DNA from: Pseudomonas azadiae | Lineage (GTDB): Bacteria; Pseudomonadota; Gammaproteobacteria; Pseudomonadales; Pseudomonadaceae | DNA: 64,000 nucleotides | Direction of reading: 5' to 3' | Assembly (NCBI RefSeq): GCF_019145355.1 | Contig: NZ_JAHSTY010000002.1 | Span: forward strand, 2,108,001 to 2,172,000 | Shown here: one piece after another, positions 25,370 through 33,857 of the stretch | How positions within the stretch are numbered: the first letter of the stretch is position 1 | How the letters are laid out: every line of letters begins with the position of its first letter | Notes under the pieces: generated by a model | The model's database searches: none | What the model was told of the DNA's origin: nothing | The model's input: only the letters and a program-made list of their open reading frames with translations | Translations under genes and position numbers: made by a program

Positions 25370-26407
25370 ATGGCCGTCAAAACCAGCTGGTACGAAGCCG
25401 ACAGCCGCTTCATTCCAGGGCACTATCAACCCGCCACGCTGATCGACCTGGCCTTGTCCCGGGATATTGACAGCCACCGCCTGCTGCGCGGCACCGGGCT
25501 GTTCCACGAGGATATCCTGGCCGGCCAGGCACGATTGAGCCCGCAGCAGTTCTTCGGCCTGATCGGCAACAGCCGCAAGTTACTGGATGCCGACGACAGC
25601 AGCTTCCTGTTCGGCCAGCGTCTGCTGCCCGGCTATTACGGCGCCGCCAGTCACGCCCTGGGCCATGCGCAGAACCTGCACCAGGCCCTGGATATCCTGA
25701 TCCAGCAGCAGGTGCTGCTCAGCCCGTTGGTCACGCTGCAAATGGAATTGGATGAGCACCATGCCTACCTGTACTGGCAGGACAGTTGCGGGGCCGGTGA
25801 GCACTGGCGCTTTTTGCTGGAAGCCAGCATGACCTCGCTGGTCGCCATGAGCCAATGGCTGAGCGGCGAGCGCTTACCGTGGGTGTGCAGCTTCAGCCAT
25901 GCCGAGCCGCGTTACGTCGAGCAGTATTGGGTGCACTTGGGCGAAGAGACGCGCTTCGAGCGGCCGCTGGACATGCTGAGCATCCCGCGCCAATACCTCA
26001 CCCGCCCCTGGCCAGGCGCTTCGGCCACCGCCGGCCAAGTGGCGCGCCAACACGCCCGCGAGCAGATTGAGCTACTGGGCTTTGCCGCAAGCTTTCTCGA
26101 CTGCCTCTACGATTACCTGCGCGAACACGTGCGCCAACCGCCCAGCCTGGAACAGGCCGCGAACGCCTTCGCCATGAGCCCGGCCACGCTCAAGCGCAAG
26201 TTGCACAAGCATGACACCGGTTTCCAGCAACAGGTGGACCGGGTGCGCAAGCAGGTGGCGCTGCACCTGTATCAGGTCAAGGGCTACAGCAACGACGAAG
26301 TGGCGGCGTACCTGAACTTCAACGATGCGGCCAACTTTCGACGCTCATTCAAGCGCTGGACCGGCAGCACGCCAAACCTGATCCGCCAGCTCTTCAACAG
26401 CCGCTAG
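25370..26407 (+). CDS. AraC-family transcriptional regulator (OruR/ArgR-like architecture)
   Basis: 345 residues. The N-terminal region (about 20-215) is the arabinose-binding-like domain common in Pseudomonas AraC proteins (LLRGTGLFHEDILAGQARLSPQQFFGLIGNS, LPGYYGAASHALGHAQNLHQALDILIQ). The C-terminal AraC domain (about 235-343) includes SLEQAANAFAMSPATLKRKLHKHDTGFQQQVDRVRKQ and YSNDEVAAYLNFNDAANFRRSFKRWTGSTPN. Target genes are unknown. The start lies right after the degenerate GGDEF gene stop, implying a functional pair. It converges on the LysR gene with a 14-bp overlap at the 3' ends. Confidence 0.85.
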   Translation: MAVKTSWYEADSRFIPGHYQPATLIDLALSRDIDSHRLLRGTGLFHEDILAGQARLSPQQFFGLIGNSRKLLDADDSSFLFGQRLLPGYYGAASHALGHAQNLHQALDILIQQQVLLSPLVTLQMELDEHHAYLYWQDSCGAGEHWRFLLEASMTSLVAMSQWLSGERLPWVCSFSHAEPRYVEQYWVHLGEETRFERPLDMLSIPRQYLTRPWPGASATAGQVARQHAREQIELLGFAASFLDCLYDYLREHVRQPPSLEQAANAFAMSPATLKRKLHKHDTGFQQQVDRVRKQVALHLYQVKGYSNDEVAAYLNFNDAANFRRSFKRWTGSTPNLIRQLFNSR

Positions 26408-27275
26408 CCAGGCGCTCGCGCAGGAAATCCACCAGCGCCTGCACCGGCCGCGAGCTTTGCCGGTGCTGCGGATACACCGCCGACAGCGTCAGCGCTTCGG
26501 GGGCGAAATCGTCCAGGACGCTGACCAGGCGCCCGTCTTTGAGCGCATCGCCGACGATAAAGGTCGGCAGGTAAGTTACGCCCAATCCCGCGATGGCGGT
26601 GTCGCGCAGCAGGTCGCCGTTGTTCACGCGCATGCGCCCGCTGACATTCAGCGCCTGCAGCTTGCCCTTGAAGCGCCATTGCACCTGGCGGCCGTGGCCA
26701 TAGGGCAGGCAGTCGTGGTCGGCGAGGTCATCGGGCTTGAGCGGCGTGCCGCGCAGGGCCAGGTACTCGGGACTGGCGCAGTACACCCGTGGAATGCTGG
26801 CGATACGGCGGGCGATCAGGGTGGAATCTTCCAGGGTGCCGATGCGCAATACCAAATCATAGCCTTCGCCGATCAGGTCCACGGGGCGGTCACTGAGGTC
26901 GACCTCCACCGACACCTGGGGATGACGCTGCAAAAACAACGGCAACAGGCAGCCCAGATGCGCCATGGCAAACGACAACGGCGCGCTGAGGCGGATGGTG
27001 CCGCGTGGCTCGCTGTTCTGGCCGGCGATGCCTTGCTCCACTTGCTCGACTTCACCGAGCAGGCGCAAGGCGGATTCGTAATAACTCTGGCCGAGCGGCG
27101 TGACGTCCAGGCGCCGCGTGGAACGGTTGAGCAGGCGCACGCCCAGACGGTCTTCCAGCTGGATCAGACGGCGGCTGACGAACTGCTTGGACAGGCCCAA
27201 CTGCTCGGCGGCGGCGGTGAAGCTGCCGGATTCCATGACCTGGCAGAACAGGCGCATGTCTTCGAAGGGGTTCAT
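26394..27275 (-). CDS. LysR-family transcriptional regulator
   Basis: About 293 residues from MNPFEDMRLFCQVMESGSFTAAAEQLGLSKQFVSRRLIQLEDRLGVRLLNRSTR, a textbook LysR winged-helix N terminus. A substrate-binding domain follows (GTIRLSAPLSFAMAHLGCLLPLFLQRHPQVSVEVDLSDR). A purine-rich GAGAAG lies before ATG 27275, and the longer open frame upstream crosses a REP pair and is not coding-like. It belongs to the CrgA-like LysR subgroup, whose members often control neighbouring oxidoreductase or hydrolase genes. It lies downstream of, and in the same direction as, the YcaC-like/amidohydrolase cluster, which is the likeliest target. Confidence 0.87.
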   Translation of the reverse strand: MNPFEDMRLFCQVMESGSFTAAAEQLGLSKQFVSRRLIQLEDRLGVRLLNRSTRRLDVTPLGQSYYESALRLLGEVEQVEQGIAGQNSEPRGTIRLSAPLSFAMAHLGCLLPLFLQRHPQVSVEVDLSDRPVDLIGEGYDLVLRIGTLEDSTLIARRIASIPRVYCASPEYLALRGTPLKPDDLADHDCLPYGHGRQVQWRFKGKLQALNVSGRMRVNNGDLLRDTAIAGLGVTYLPTFIVGDALKDGRLVSVLDDFAPEALTLSAVYPQHRQSSRPVQALVDFLRERLASGC

Positions 27276-27340
27276 TGTCGCTTCTCGGTGGACAGTGTCC
27301 GGTTTTATAGCCTGAAAGCAGGCACACCACAAAACAAAAT

Positions 27341-27429
27341 GTGGGAGCTGGCTTGCCTGCGATAGCGGTATGTCAGTCACCATTGCTGTCGACTGACATA
27401 CCGCTATCGCGGGCAAGCCCGGCTCCCAC
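27341..27429. repeat. REP pair (inverted GTGGGAGC arms)
   Basis: GTGGGAGCTGGCTTGCCTGCGATAGCGGTATGTCAG and its inverse CTGACATACCGCTATCGCGGGCAAGCCCGGCTCCCAC form a long imperfect hairpin between the LysR gene and the YcaC-like gene. Confidence 0.9.
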
Positions 27430-27458
27430 AGGGGTAATGCGGTGTTTTCTGAAGCAGC

Positions 27459-28076
27459 TTACTTGGCCGTAAACGCCGAGTAGCTGTTCATCAGGTTGCG
27501 ATAGTTGGGAATACGCGGCGACAGCAGGTTGGCCAGGCCTTCCATATCGTTGCGCCAGTCGACTTGCAGTTCGCAGGCCACGGAGAACCAGTTCACCAGT
27601 TGCGCACCGGCGGCGGTCATGCGTGCCCAGGCAGCTTGTTGCACGGTTTCGTTGAAGGTGCCGGAGGCGTCGGTGACCACGAACACTTCGAAGCCTTCGG
27701 CCAGGGCGCACAGCGTCGGGAACGCTACGCATACGTCGGTGACCACACCGGCAATGATGATTTGCTTGCGGCCGGTCGCCTTGACGGCCTTGACGAAATC
27801 TTCGTTGTCCCAGGCGTTGATCTGGCCAGGGCGGGCGATGTACGGCGCGTCCGGGAACAGTGCCTTGAGTTCCGGAACCAACGGGCCGTTAGGGCCACTT
27901 TCAAAACTGGTGGTCAGGATGGTGGGCAGGTTGAAGAACTTGGCGACGTCGGCCAGGGCCAACACGTTGTTCTTGAATTCGTTCGGCGAGAAATCCTGTA
28001 CCAGGGAGATCAGGCCGGTCTGGTGATCGACCAACAGTACGACGGCGTCATCTTTGTTCAAGCGCGAGTAAGTCAT
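27459..28076 (-). CDS. Isochorismatase-like hydrolase, YcaC family
   Basis: 205 residues. Family features are the catalytic aspartate in VVLLVDHQTGLISLV (residue about 17), the lysine region VKATGRKQIIIAG, and the nucleophilic cysteine in VVTDVCVAFPTLCALAEGF near residue 116. The order and length fit YcaC-type hydrolases, whose natural substrate is poorly defined. It lies 22 bp after the amidohydrolase in the same direction. ATG 28076 is preceded by AAAGGAG at good spacing. It is probably third gene of an operon with the ABM protein and amidohydrolase. Confidence 0.87.
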   Translation of the reverse strand: MTYSRLNKDDAVVLLVDHQTGLISLVQDFSPNEFKNNVLALADVAKFFNLPTILTTSFESGPNGPLVPELKALFPDAPYIARPGQINAWDNEDFVKAVKATGRKQIIIAGVVTDVCVAFPTLCALAEGFEVFVVTDASGTFNETVQQAAWARMTAAGAQLVNWFSVACELQVDWRNDMEGLANLLSPRIPNYRNLMNSYSAFTAK

Positions 28077-28098
28077 GGGTTAACTCCTTTGGTTTTGA

Positions 28099-29937
28099 TT
28101 AAAAGGCAAAGCACGAGCAGCCAAACGCGCCCCAGAACCCCTGGAAGTCGCTGACCGGCACGCTGGAAAGACGGGCTTTTTCATGGCTGTGGGCATGCAC
28201 GCCGCAGGGGCCGCTGCAGTGGTGTACTTGAGCTTGCAACGCTGAAGTCGGACGCCAGTGACCCGGCACCTTGACCACCGGCGACCAGTCCGGCAGCACC
28301 GGCACGCGCGGCGGCGCGAAGTCTTCGAAGTCGCCGACGCCATACACCACCTTGCCGCCGACCACGGTCAGCACCGATTCGATCCACTTGATGGCCTCTT
28401 CATCGACGCTGAAGAAGTCCGCCGACAGCGCGGCTACGTCCGCCAACTGCCCGACCTTGATCTGGCCCTTCTTGCCCTGCTCGGACGAGAACCAGGCGCT
28501 GCCATGGGTGAACAGTTCCAGTGCGGTCAGGCGCGGCAGGCCCTCGGCGTGCAGTTCGAGGCCGCCGACGGTGCGCCCGCTGACCATCCAGTACAGCGAA
28601 GTCCACGGGTTGTAGCTCGACACCCGCGTGGCGTCGGTGCCCGCCCCTACCGGCACGCCTTCGGCCAGCATGCGCTTGATCGGTGGCGTGGCTTCGGCCG
28701 CCTTGGCGCCGTACCGCTCGACAAAGTATTCGCCCTGGAACGCCATGCGGTCCTGGATCGCGATACCGCCGCCGAGGGCACGGACACGCTCGATGTTTTT
28801 CGGGGTGATGGTTTCGGCATGGTCGAAGAACCATGGCAGGCCATTGAACGGAATGTCGCGGTTGACCTTCTCGAACACGTCGAGCATGCGCGAGATGGAC
28901 TCGTCATACGTGGCGTGCAAACGGAACGGCCAACGCTGCTCCACCAGGTGACGCACCACCGGTTCCAGCTCCTGCTCCATGGTCAGCGGCAGGTCGGGGC
29001 GCGGCTCAAGGAAATCTTCGAAGTCGGCGGCGGAGAACACCAGCATCTCGCCGGCGCCGTTGTGACGCAGGTAGTCATCGCCCTGGTGCAGGGTGACGCT
29101 GCCGGTCCAGTGCTTGAAGTCGCTGAGTTCTTCCTTGGGCTTCTGGGTGAACAGGTTGTAGGCGATGCGCACCGTCAACTGTTGGTCCTTGGCCAATTGC
29201 TCGATCACCGCGTAGTCATCGGGGTAATTCTGGAAACCACCGCCGGCATCGATGGCGCTGGTGAGGCCCAGGCGATTGAGTTCGCGCATGAACTGGCGGG
29301 TCGAGTTGACCTGGTATTCCAGCGGCAGTTTCGGGCCCTTGGCCAGGGTCGAATACAGGATCATCGCGTTCGGTCGCGCCACCAGCATGCCGGTGGGGTT
29401 GCCGTTGCCGTCACGCACGATCTCGCCGCCCGGCGGGTTTGGCGTGTCCTTGGTATAGCCGGCCACGCGCAGGGCGGCACGGTTGAGCAAGGCGCGGTCA
29501 TACAGGTGCAGCACGAACACGGGCGTGTCCGGCGCGGCCTGGTTGAGTTCTTCCAGGGTCGGCATGCGTTTTTCAGCGAACTGGAATTCGTTCCAGCCAC
29601 CGACCACGCGGACCCACTGCGGCGTGGGGGTGCGATCGGCCTGCTCCTTGAGCATGCGCAGGGCATCGGCCAGGGACGGCACGCCTTCCCAACGCAGTTC
29701 GAGGTTGTAGTTCAAGCCACCGCGAATCAGGTGCAGGTGCGAATCGTTGAGGCCGGGGATGACCGTGCGGCCCTTGAGGTCGATGACCTGCGTGCCGCTG
29801 CTCCGCAGGGCCATGGCTTCGCCGTCGGTGCCCACGGCGACAAAGCGCCCCTGGCTGATGGCGACGGCGGTTGCGCGCGGGTTTTCACGGTCCACGGTGT
29901 GGAACTGGCCATTGAACAGAATCAGATCGGCGTTCAT
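28099..29937 (-). CDS. Amidohydrolase family protein (YtcJ-like)
   Basis: 612 residues. The metal-dependent hydrolase signatures are VIPGLNDSHLHLIRGG (HxH, about residue 66), VRHLVEQRWPFRLHATYDESI (His), WFFDHAETI (His) and GVPVGAGTDATRVSSYNPW (catalytic Asp). The C-terminal return of the composite beta domain is QLADVAALSADFFSVDEEAI. The length fits the amidohydrolase_3/YtcJ group of exoenzyme-like deacylases; the substrate is unknown. The C terminus has an extra tail ending GCSCFAF with several Cys and His. Its start overlaps the stop of the ABM membrane protein by four bases, so translation is coupled. Confidence 0.87.
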   Translation of the reverse strand: MNADLILFNGQFHTVDRENPRATAVAISQGRFVAVGTDGEAMALRSSGTQVIDLKGRTVIPGLNDSHLHLIRGGLNYNLELRWEGVPSLADALRMLKEQADRTPTPQWVRVVGGWNEFQFAEKRMPTLEELNQAAPDTPVFVLHLYDRALLNRAALRVAGYTKDTPNPPGGEIVRDGNGNPTGMLVARPNAMILYSTLAKGPKLPLEYQVNSTRQFMRELNRLGLTSAIDAGGGFQNYPDDYAVIEQLAKDQQLTVRIAYNLFTQKPKEELSDFKHWTGSVTLHQGDDYLRHNGAGEMLVFSAADFEDFLEPRPDLPLTMEQELEPVVRHLVEQRWPFRLHATYDESISRMLDVFEKVNRDIPFNGLPWFFDHAETITPKNIERVRALGGGIAIQDRMAFQGEYFVERYGAKAAEATPPIKRMLAEGVPVGAGTDATRVSSYNPWTSLYWMVSGRTVGGLELHAEGLPRLTALELFTHGSAWFSSEQGKKGQIKVGQLADVAALSADFFSVDEEAIKWIESVLTVVGGKVVYGVGDFEDFAPPRVPVLPDWSPVVKVPGHWRPTSALQAQVHHCSGPCGVHAHSHEKARLSSVPVSDFQGFWGAFGCSCFAF

Positions 29938-30524
29938 AGGGTTTCCTTTACAGAGGCTTCAAGCCAGGGAGCGAACAGGCGGGTAGCCGCCGGCATCAGC
30001 AGGTAGACCACCAGCAGGACGATGGTCAGCGTGACCAGGAAGGTGGAGACCACGTAGTTGGAGAGAAACGGATGGAGCCGCAGGATCGGGCCCCAGATGA
30101 AAGGCAGCAGCAAGGTCTGCGGCAAAATCACGAACAGGCTGACCACCGCCTGCTTCCAGCGCGGCGGCTTGGCGGCGCTGTCGGCCAGGGGCGAGAACCA
30201 GAACTCGTTGACCGCGCCGATTTCGGTGTTGTCGCCGTCGGCCAGCATGGGGGCGGCTTCGGCGATCAGCGTCTTGCGGTCGGGGGAGTCGAGCCAGGTT
30301 TCCAGGTCGGTGGTCGAACGGTAGCGCAGTACGCAGGTAAACAGCGCCAGCTTGCCTTGTTTGCTGCGCACCACATCGACACCGAGATGGCCGGGACGCC
30401 CACCGGCGATGCGCACGATGCGGCGTAGCCAGGCTTCATAATTGGCTTCCTGGCCTTGTCTGATCAGGTGCTTGACCACCAGGGTGACGACTTCGTCGGG
30501 GCCTGGTTTTGCTGCTGGGTCCAT
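29934..30524 (-). CDS. ABM-domain protein with C-terminal membrane anchor
   Basis: 196 residues. The N-terminal antibiotic-biosynthesis-monooxygenase-like ferredoxin fold (about 10-110: VVTLVVKHLIRQGQEANYEAWLRRIVRIAGGRPGHLGVDVVR, FTCVLRYRSTTDLETWLDS) is followed by two hydrophobic helices (about 125-147 and 158-182). Such fusions are common and mostly uncharacterised; the ABM part may bind or oxidise a small molecule at the membrane. It is first gene of the cluster with the amidohydrolase and YcaC-like hydrolase, with an AGAGGGA ribosome site before ATG 30524. Confidence 0.83.
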   Translation of the reverse strand: MDPAAKPGPDEVVTLVVKHLIRQGQEANYEAWLRRIVRIAGGRPGHLGVDVVRSKQGKLALFTCVLRYRSTTDLETWLDSPDRKTLIAEAAPMLADGDNTEIGAVNEFWFSPLADSAAKPPRWKQAVVSLFVILPQTLLLPFIWGPILRLHPFLSNYVVSTFLVTLTIVLLVVYLLMPAATRLFAPWLEASVKETL

Positions 30525-30634
30525 GGGGTGTCCCTCTGCCTTGATATTTCAGCGATGAGGGAGTGTGCCGTGGACGCGGGTTGAGAAAATTGGATGTACG
30601 TGCTGTTTGGGCTGTTTTGCGTACCGGCTTTTCT

Positions 30635-30719
30635 GTAGGAGCTGGCTTGCCTGCGATGCGGACACCTCGGTACATCAGGCACACCCAGTTGATGCCATCG
30701 CAGGCAGGCCAGCTCCCAC
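30635..30719. repeat. REP pair (inverted GTAGGAGC/GCTCCCAC arms)
   Basis: GTAGGAGCTGGCTTGCCTGCGATG and its inverse CATCGCAGGCAGGCCAGCTCCCAC flank a short loop. It sits between the ABM operon and pvdP, at the left border of the pyoverdine locus. Confidence 0.85.
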
Positions 30720-30726
30720 AAGGGAT

Positions 30727-32346
30727 CTAGGCGGGCTTCAATTTCAGGTGCCGCGCATACCAGGGCCGTTTCGGCACGCGCTTGAACAAGCCCTGCAGCG
30801 CATTCTCCTCGGCACCAAAGGTGATACGCAGCGCAAGCTTCATGGTTTCCGGGTCCATTTCCAGCGTGCGCCCCCTCTGCAGCCCCGGCGTGGTGCTGCA
30901 ACCATGGGTGTCCGGCCCCAGCCAGGGGTCGCCCACTTCCACCCAGCGCCCCGGCGCGAACCAGGCGACGCCGTTGACCTGCATGCGCCTGACTTCGCCG
31001 GGGTGGAAGCGTTCATGGGCGCGGAACCAGTCTTCGATGCGGTCGTCGATCCAGCCGTGGAAATGCCAGAACACCGGGTTGACGTGGGAAGAAAACGGGT
31101 CGCCGAGGAAGTCGTTTTCAGGCGCATACCAGCGCGCGGCAAAGTCGGACGGGTCGCGGGCAAGGGGCACGGGCGCGCCGTTGGAGGGGTCACGGGGTAC
31201 CGAGGCCCAGCGCATGTGCAGCCAGTCATGCAGACCCAATTCCATTTCCGAGCCCAACTGCCCCAGCGTCAGCCTGGACAGGTAGCGAGGGTCGCGATAC
31301 TGGGACTCCCAGACCTGAAAATTGCTGTGGTAGGTCTCAGCGGCCTTGATGTCGCTGACCCACTGGGTGTACTCGCTGTCATCCGGCGCCGACCAGGTAG
31401 GCGGCAAGGCGAAGCCGTCGTGGTTGTCGAAATAACGCAGGAAACCCAGGCGATCACGCTCCAGCGCCGGTTGTGGCTCGGGAAATTGCGGCCACGACGC
31501 AATCGCCTGCAGGGAGCGCGCGGTGCCGAGCATGTGCCGGTGCATGAAGAAGAAATCGATGCCCGAGCCATTGCGGTCTTTACGCTCGCCCCGGGCGTCG
31601 CGCTCCTGGCCGCGTGGGCCGGGTTGCCAGCCGATGCCGCGCAGGGCGTCGCGTTTTTCTTCAGAGAGTTTGTGCCATTGGTCGCGCGTGGCGTGCCACA
31701 GCTGGTGGAACAGGCGGTGTTCGGGGGAAATCAGCCAGGCCAGCAGGGTCGGGTTGAGGCCGATGCGTTCGCGCGCTTCGGGAAACAACTGCTTGTGGGC
31801 AATGAAACGGTTGTCGCGCTCGACCAGCGCCAGCGGCCGGTCCAGGTCAAGGATCTGCCCACTGAGGGTGCCGCTGCCCGCATTGGCAAAGTTGGCCCAG
31901 ACTTCATCCAGGGTCATCTTGAATTCATAGGCGGGTATGCCGTCGACCGAGTCGCGGTCGATCAGCCGCCAGTAGAGCACGGCGCCCTTGCCCGTCAGGT
32001 CACCGAGCACGCGGTAGCGGGGCTCGCCCTCGGCGCGCAAGTGCTCGGCGGTGTCCAGGTAACCGCGCAAGCCGCGGCCACGCGGGGCGATGTCGAGCAG
32101 CAACTCAAGGCCCTGCAACGGCAAGCCCTTGAGGCCTGCATCGCGCCCTTCCAGGCGCAGGCTCCAGACGCCCCGCAAGGTGTTCGCCAAGTGCTGGCCG
32201 TCGGTATCCGCCAGGTCCACCGTGGCTTCGCCCGGGGTAATGGGAAACGCCTCACGCGTCAGCTCGCGATGGGCATAAAAGGCCACGGGCACCGCCGCGC
32301 CAGTCAGCGCCAGGCCTGCGATGAACCCACGTCGAGAGATGGTCAT
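30727..32346 (-). CDS. pvdP: PvdP, periplasmic tyrosinase of pyoverdine maturation
   Basis: 539 residues with a twin-arginine signal at the N terminus (SRRGFIAGLALTGAAVPVAF). The C-terminal tyrosinase-like copper domain has His-rich segments FFFMHRHML, LGLHDWLHMRW and NPVFWHFHGWIDDRIEDWF. In P. aeruginosa PvdP oxidises the D-Tyr/Dab part of ferribactin to form the dihydroxyquinoline chromophore. The length and gene position (first, divergent from pvdMNO) match. A PvdS-type promoter lies at 32382-32405. ATG 32346. Confidence 0.95.
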   Translation of the reverse strand: MTISRRGFIAGLALTGAAVPVAFYAHRELTREAFPITPGEATVDLADTDGQHLANTLRGVWSLRLEGRDAGLKGLPLQGLELLLDIAPRGRGLRGYLDTAEHLRAEGEPRYRVLGDLTGKGAVLYWRLIDRDSVDGIPAYEFKMTLDEVWANFANAGSGTLSGQILDLDRPLALVERDNRFIAHKQLFPEARERIGLNPTLLAWLISPEHRLFHQLWHATRDQWHKLSEEKRDALRGIGWQPGPRGQERDARGERKDRNGSGIDFFFMHRHMLGTARSLQAIASWPQFPEPQPALERDRLGFLRYFDNHDGFALPPTWSAPDDSEYTQWVSDIKAAETYHSNFQVWESQYRDPRYLSRLTLGQLGSEMELGLHDWLHMRWASVPRDPSNGAPVPLARDPSDFAARWYAPENDFLGDPFSSHVNPVFWHFHGWIDDRIEDWFRAHERFHPGEVRRMQVNGVAWFAPGRWVEVGDPWLGPDTHGCSTTPGLQRGRTLEMDPETMKLALRITFGAEENALQGLFKRVPKRPWYARHLKLKPA

Positions 32347-32381
32347 TGTCTACCTTAGGAAACGGCTTGATCAGAGCTAGA

Positions 32382-32405
32382 ACGTTTGCAGGCCGGGGAA
32401 ATTTA
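32382..32405 (-). promoter_or_regulatory. PvdS iron-starvation box of pvdP
   Basis: On the minus strand: TAAAT, 16 bases, CGT, exactly the iron-starvation box recognised by the extracytoplasmic sigma factor PvdS. It starts 59 bp before pvdP and is back to back with the pvdM box. Confidence 0.9.
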
Positions 32406-32424
32406 CCGCGCCTGGCCGCCCACC

Positions 32425-32448
32425 TAAATTTCTCCGACCGGCACTCGT
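32425..32448 (+). promoter_or_regulatory. PvdS iron-starvation box of pvdMNO
   Basis: TAAAT, 16 bases, CGT on the plus strand, 34 bp before the pvdM start. It gives PvdS-dependent, Fur-controlled expression under iron limitation. Confidence 0.9.
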
Positions 32449-32482
32449 TCTTCCCTGATAGCAAAGGCCTCAACTGACTGAG

Positions 32483-33838
32483 ATGGCGATGACAAAACCA
32501 CGTTCGAAAAAGGCGCTGTATATCGGCCTGCCGCTGGCACTGGCCATTGGCGCCGCAGCCGGCTTCCTGGCCTGGGATCACTGGTTCAGGGGCAACGCCG
32601 GTTATCCGCTGGAGGTGATCAAGCAGGCCAACGAGATGCAGGATCGCCTGTTGTCGTTCGACAGCCATATCACCGTGCCCCTGGATTTCGGCGGCGTCGA
32701 TAACGAGGCCGACAAGGACGGCAGCGGCCAGTTCGACCTGGCCAAGGCGGCGCGCGGCCGGCTGTCCGGCGCGGCCTTGACGATTTTCGGCTGGCCGGAA
32801 ATCTGGAACGGCCCCAACGCCCCGCACAAGCCCACCGACGGTTTTGTCGAAGAAGCCCGCCATGAACAAGAGGTGCGCTTCAAGATTATCTCCGGCATGG
32901 TGCGCGACTTTCCCAACCAGGTGGGCATCGCCTACACCCCGGACGATTTTCGCCGCCTGCATGGCGAAGGCAAGTTCGCGATCTTTATCAGCATGCTCAA
33001 TGCTTATCCCTTGGGCAATGACTTGAACCAGCTGGACCTGTGGGCTGCACGCGGCATGCGTATGTTCGGTTTCAGTTATATCGGCAACAACGCCTGGTCC
33101 GATTCATCGCGCCCGCTGCCGTTTTTCAATGACTCACCGGACGCGTTCGAGGGCTTGTCGCCGATTGGCCAGCAAGCCGTGCAGCGCCTCAATGACCTGG
33201 GCGTGATCATCGATGTGTCGCAGATGTCGACCAAGGCCCTGGAACAAGTGGCGCAACTGAGCCGCACGCCGATGGTCGCGTCCCACTCGGCGCCACGTGC
33301 ATCGGTGGATATCCCGCGCAACCTCAGCGACAAGGAACTGCAACTGATCAGGAACAGTGGCGGCGTGGTTCAGGTAGTGGGCTTCCCAGCCTACCTGCGC
33401 CCCTTGAGCCAGCCGACCCAGGACAAGCTCAACGCCCTGCGCGCGCGATTCGACCTGCCTCCCCTGCCCAACCTGGCCATGGCCTTGATGCCGGGCGACG
33501 CAATCATTGCCGCCTGGCCGGAGCACAAGTTCGGCGAGTATGCCCAGGGCCTGTACGGCATCCTTGAAGAAGAGCCCAAGGCGACCCTCAAGGACTGGGG
33601 CGACGCCGTCGACTACACGGTGCGCAAGATCGGTATCGATCACGTCGGCATCTCATCGGACTTCAACGACGGCGGCGGCCTCCAGGGCTGGGAGAACGTC
33701 GGCGACATACGCAACGTCACCGCCGAACTGATTCAGCGCGGCTACTCCGAAGCCGACATCGCCAAACTCTGGGGCGGTAACTTCCTGCGCGTGTGGGACC
33801 AGGTTCAAAAAGCCGCCAAGCCATTGGCCAACCGCTAA
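32483..33838 (+). CDS. pvdM: PvdM, periplasmic dipeptidase-like pyoverdine maturation protein
   Basis: 451 residues. An N-terminal membrane/signal segment (about 11-30, ALYIGLPLALAIGAAAGFLAW) is followed by a renal-dipeptidase-like (peptidase M19) domain. The metal-site region FDSHITVPLDFGG and further motifs (VDYTVRKIGIDHVGISSDFNDGGG) are visible. PvdM is required for ferribactin-to-pyoverdine conversion in the periplasm; it works with PvdP in chromophore formation and is not needed as a peptidase as far as I know. It is first gene of pvdM-pvdN-pvdO. ATG 32489 is an alternative start. Confidence 0.94.
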   Translation: MAMTKPRSKKALYIGLPLALAIGAAAGFLAWDHWFRGNAGYPLEVIKQANEMQDRLLSFDSHITVPLDFGGVDNEADKDGSGQFDLAKAARGRLSGAALTIFGWPEIWNGPNAPHKPTDGFVEEARHEQEVRFKIISGMVRDFPNQVGIAYTPDDFRRLHGEGKFAIFISMLNAYPLGNDLNQLDLWAARGMRMFGFSYIGNNAWSDSSRPLPFFNDSPDAFEGLSPIGQQAVQRLNDLGVIIDVSQMSTKALEQVAQLSRTPMVASHSAPRASVDIPRNLSDKELQLIRNSGGVVQVVGFPAYLRPLSQPTQDKLNALRARFDLPPLPNLAMALMPGDAIIAAWPEHKFGEYAQGLYGILEEEPKATLKDWGDAVDYTVRKIGIDHVGISSDFNDGGGLQGWENVGDIRNVTAELIQRGYSEADIAKLWGGNFLRVWDQVQKAAKPLANR

Positions 33839-33857
33839 CCCCTTAGAAAGAACGTCC

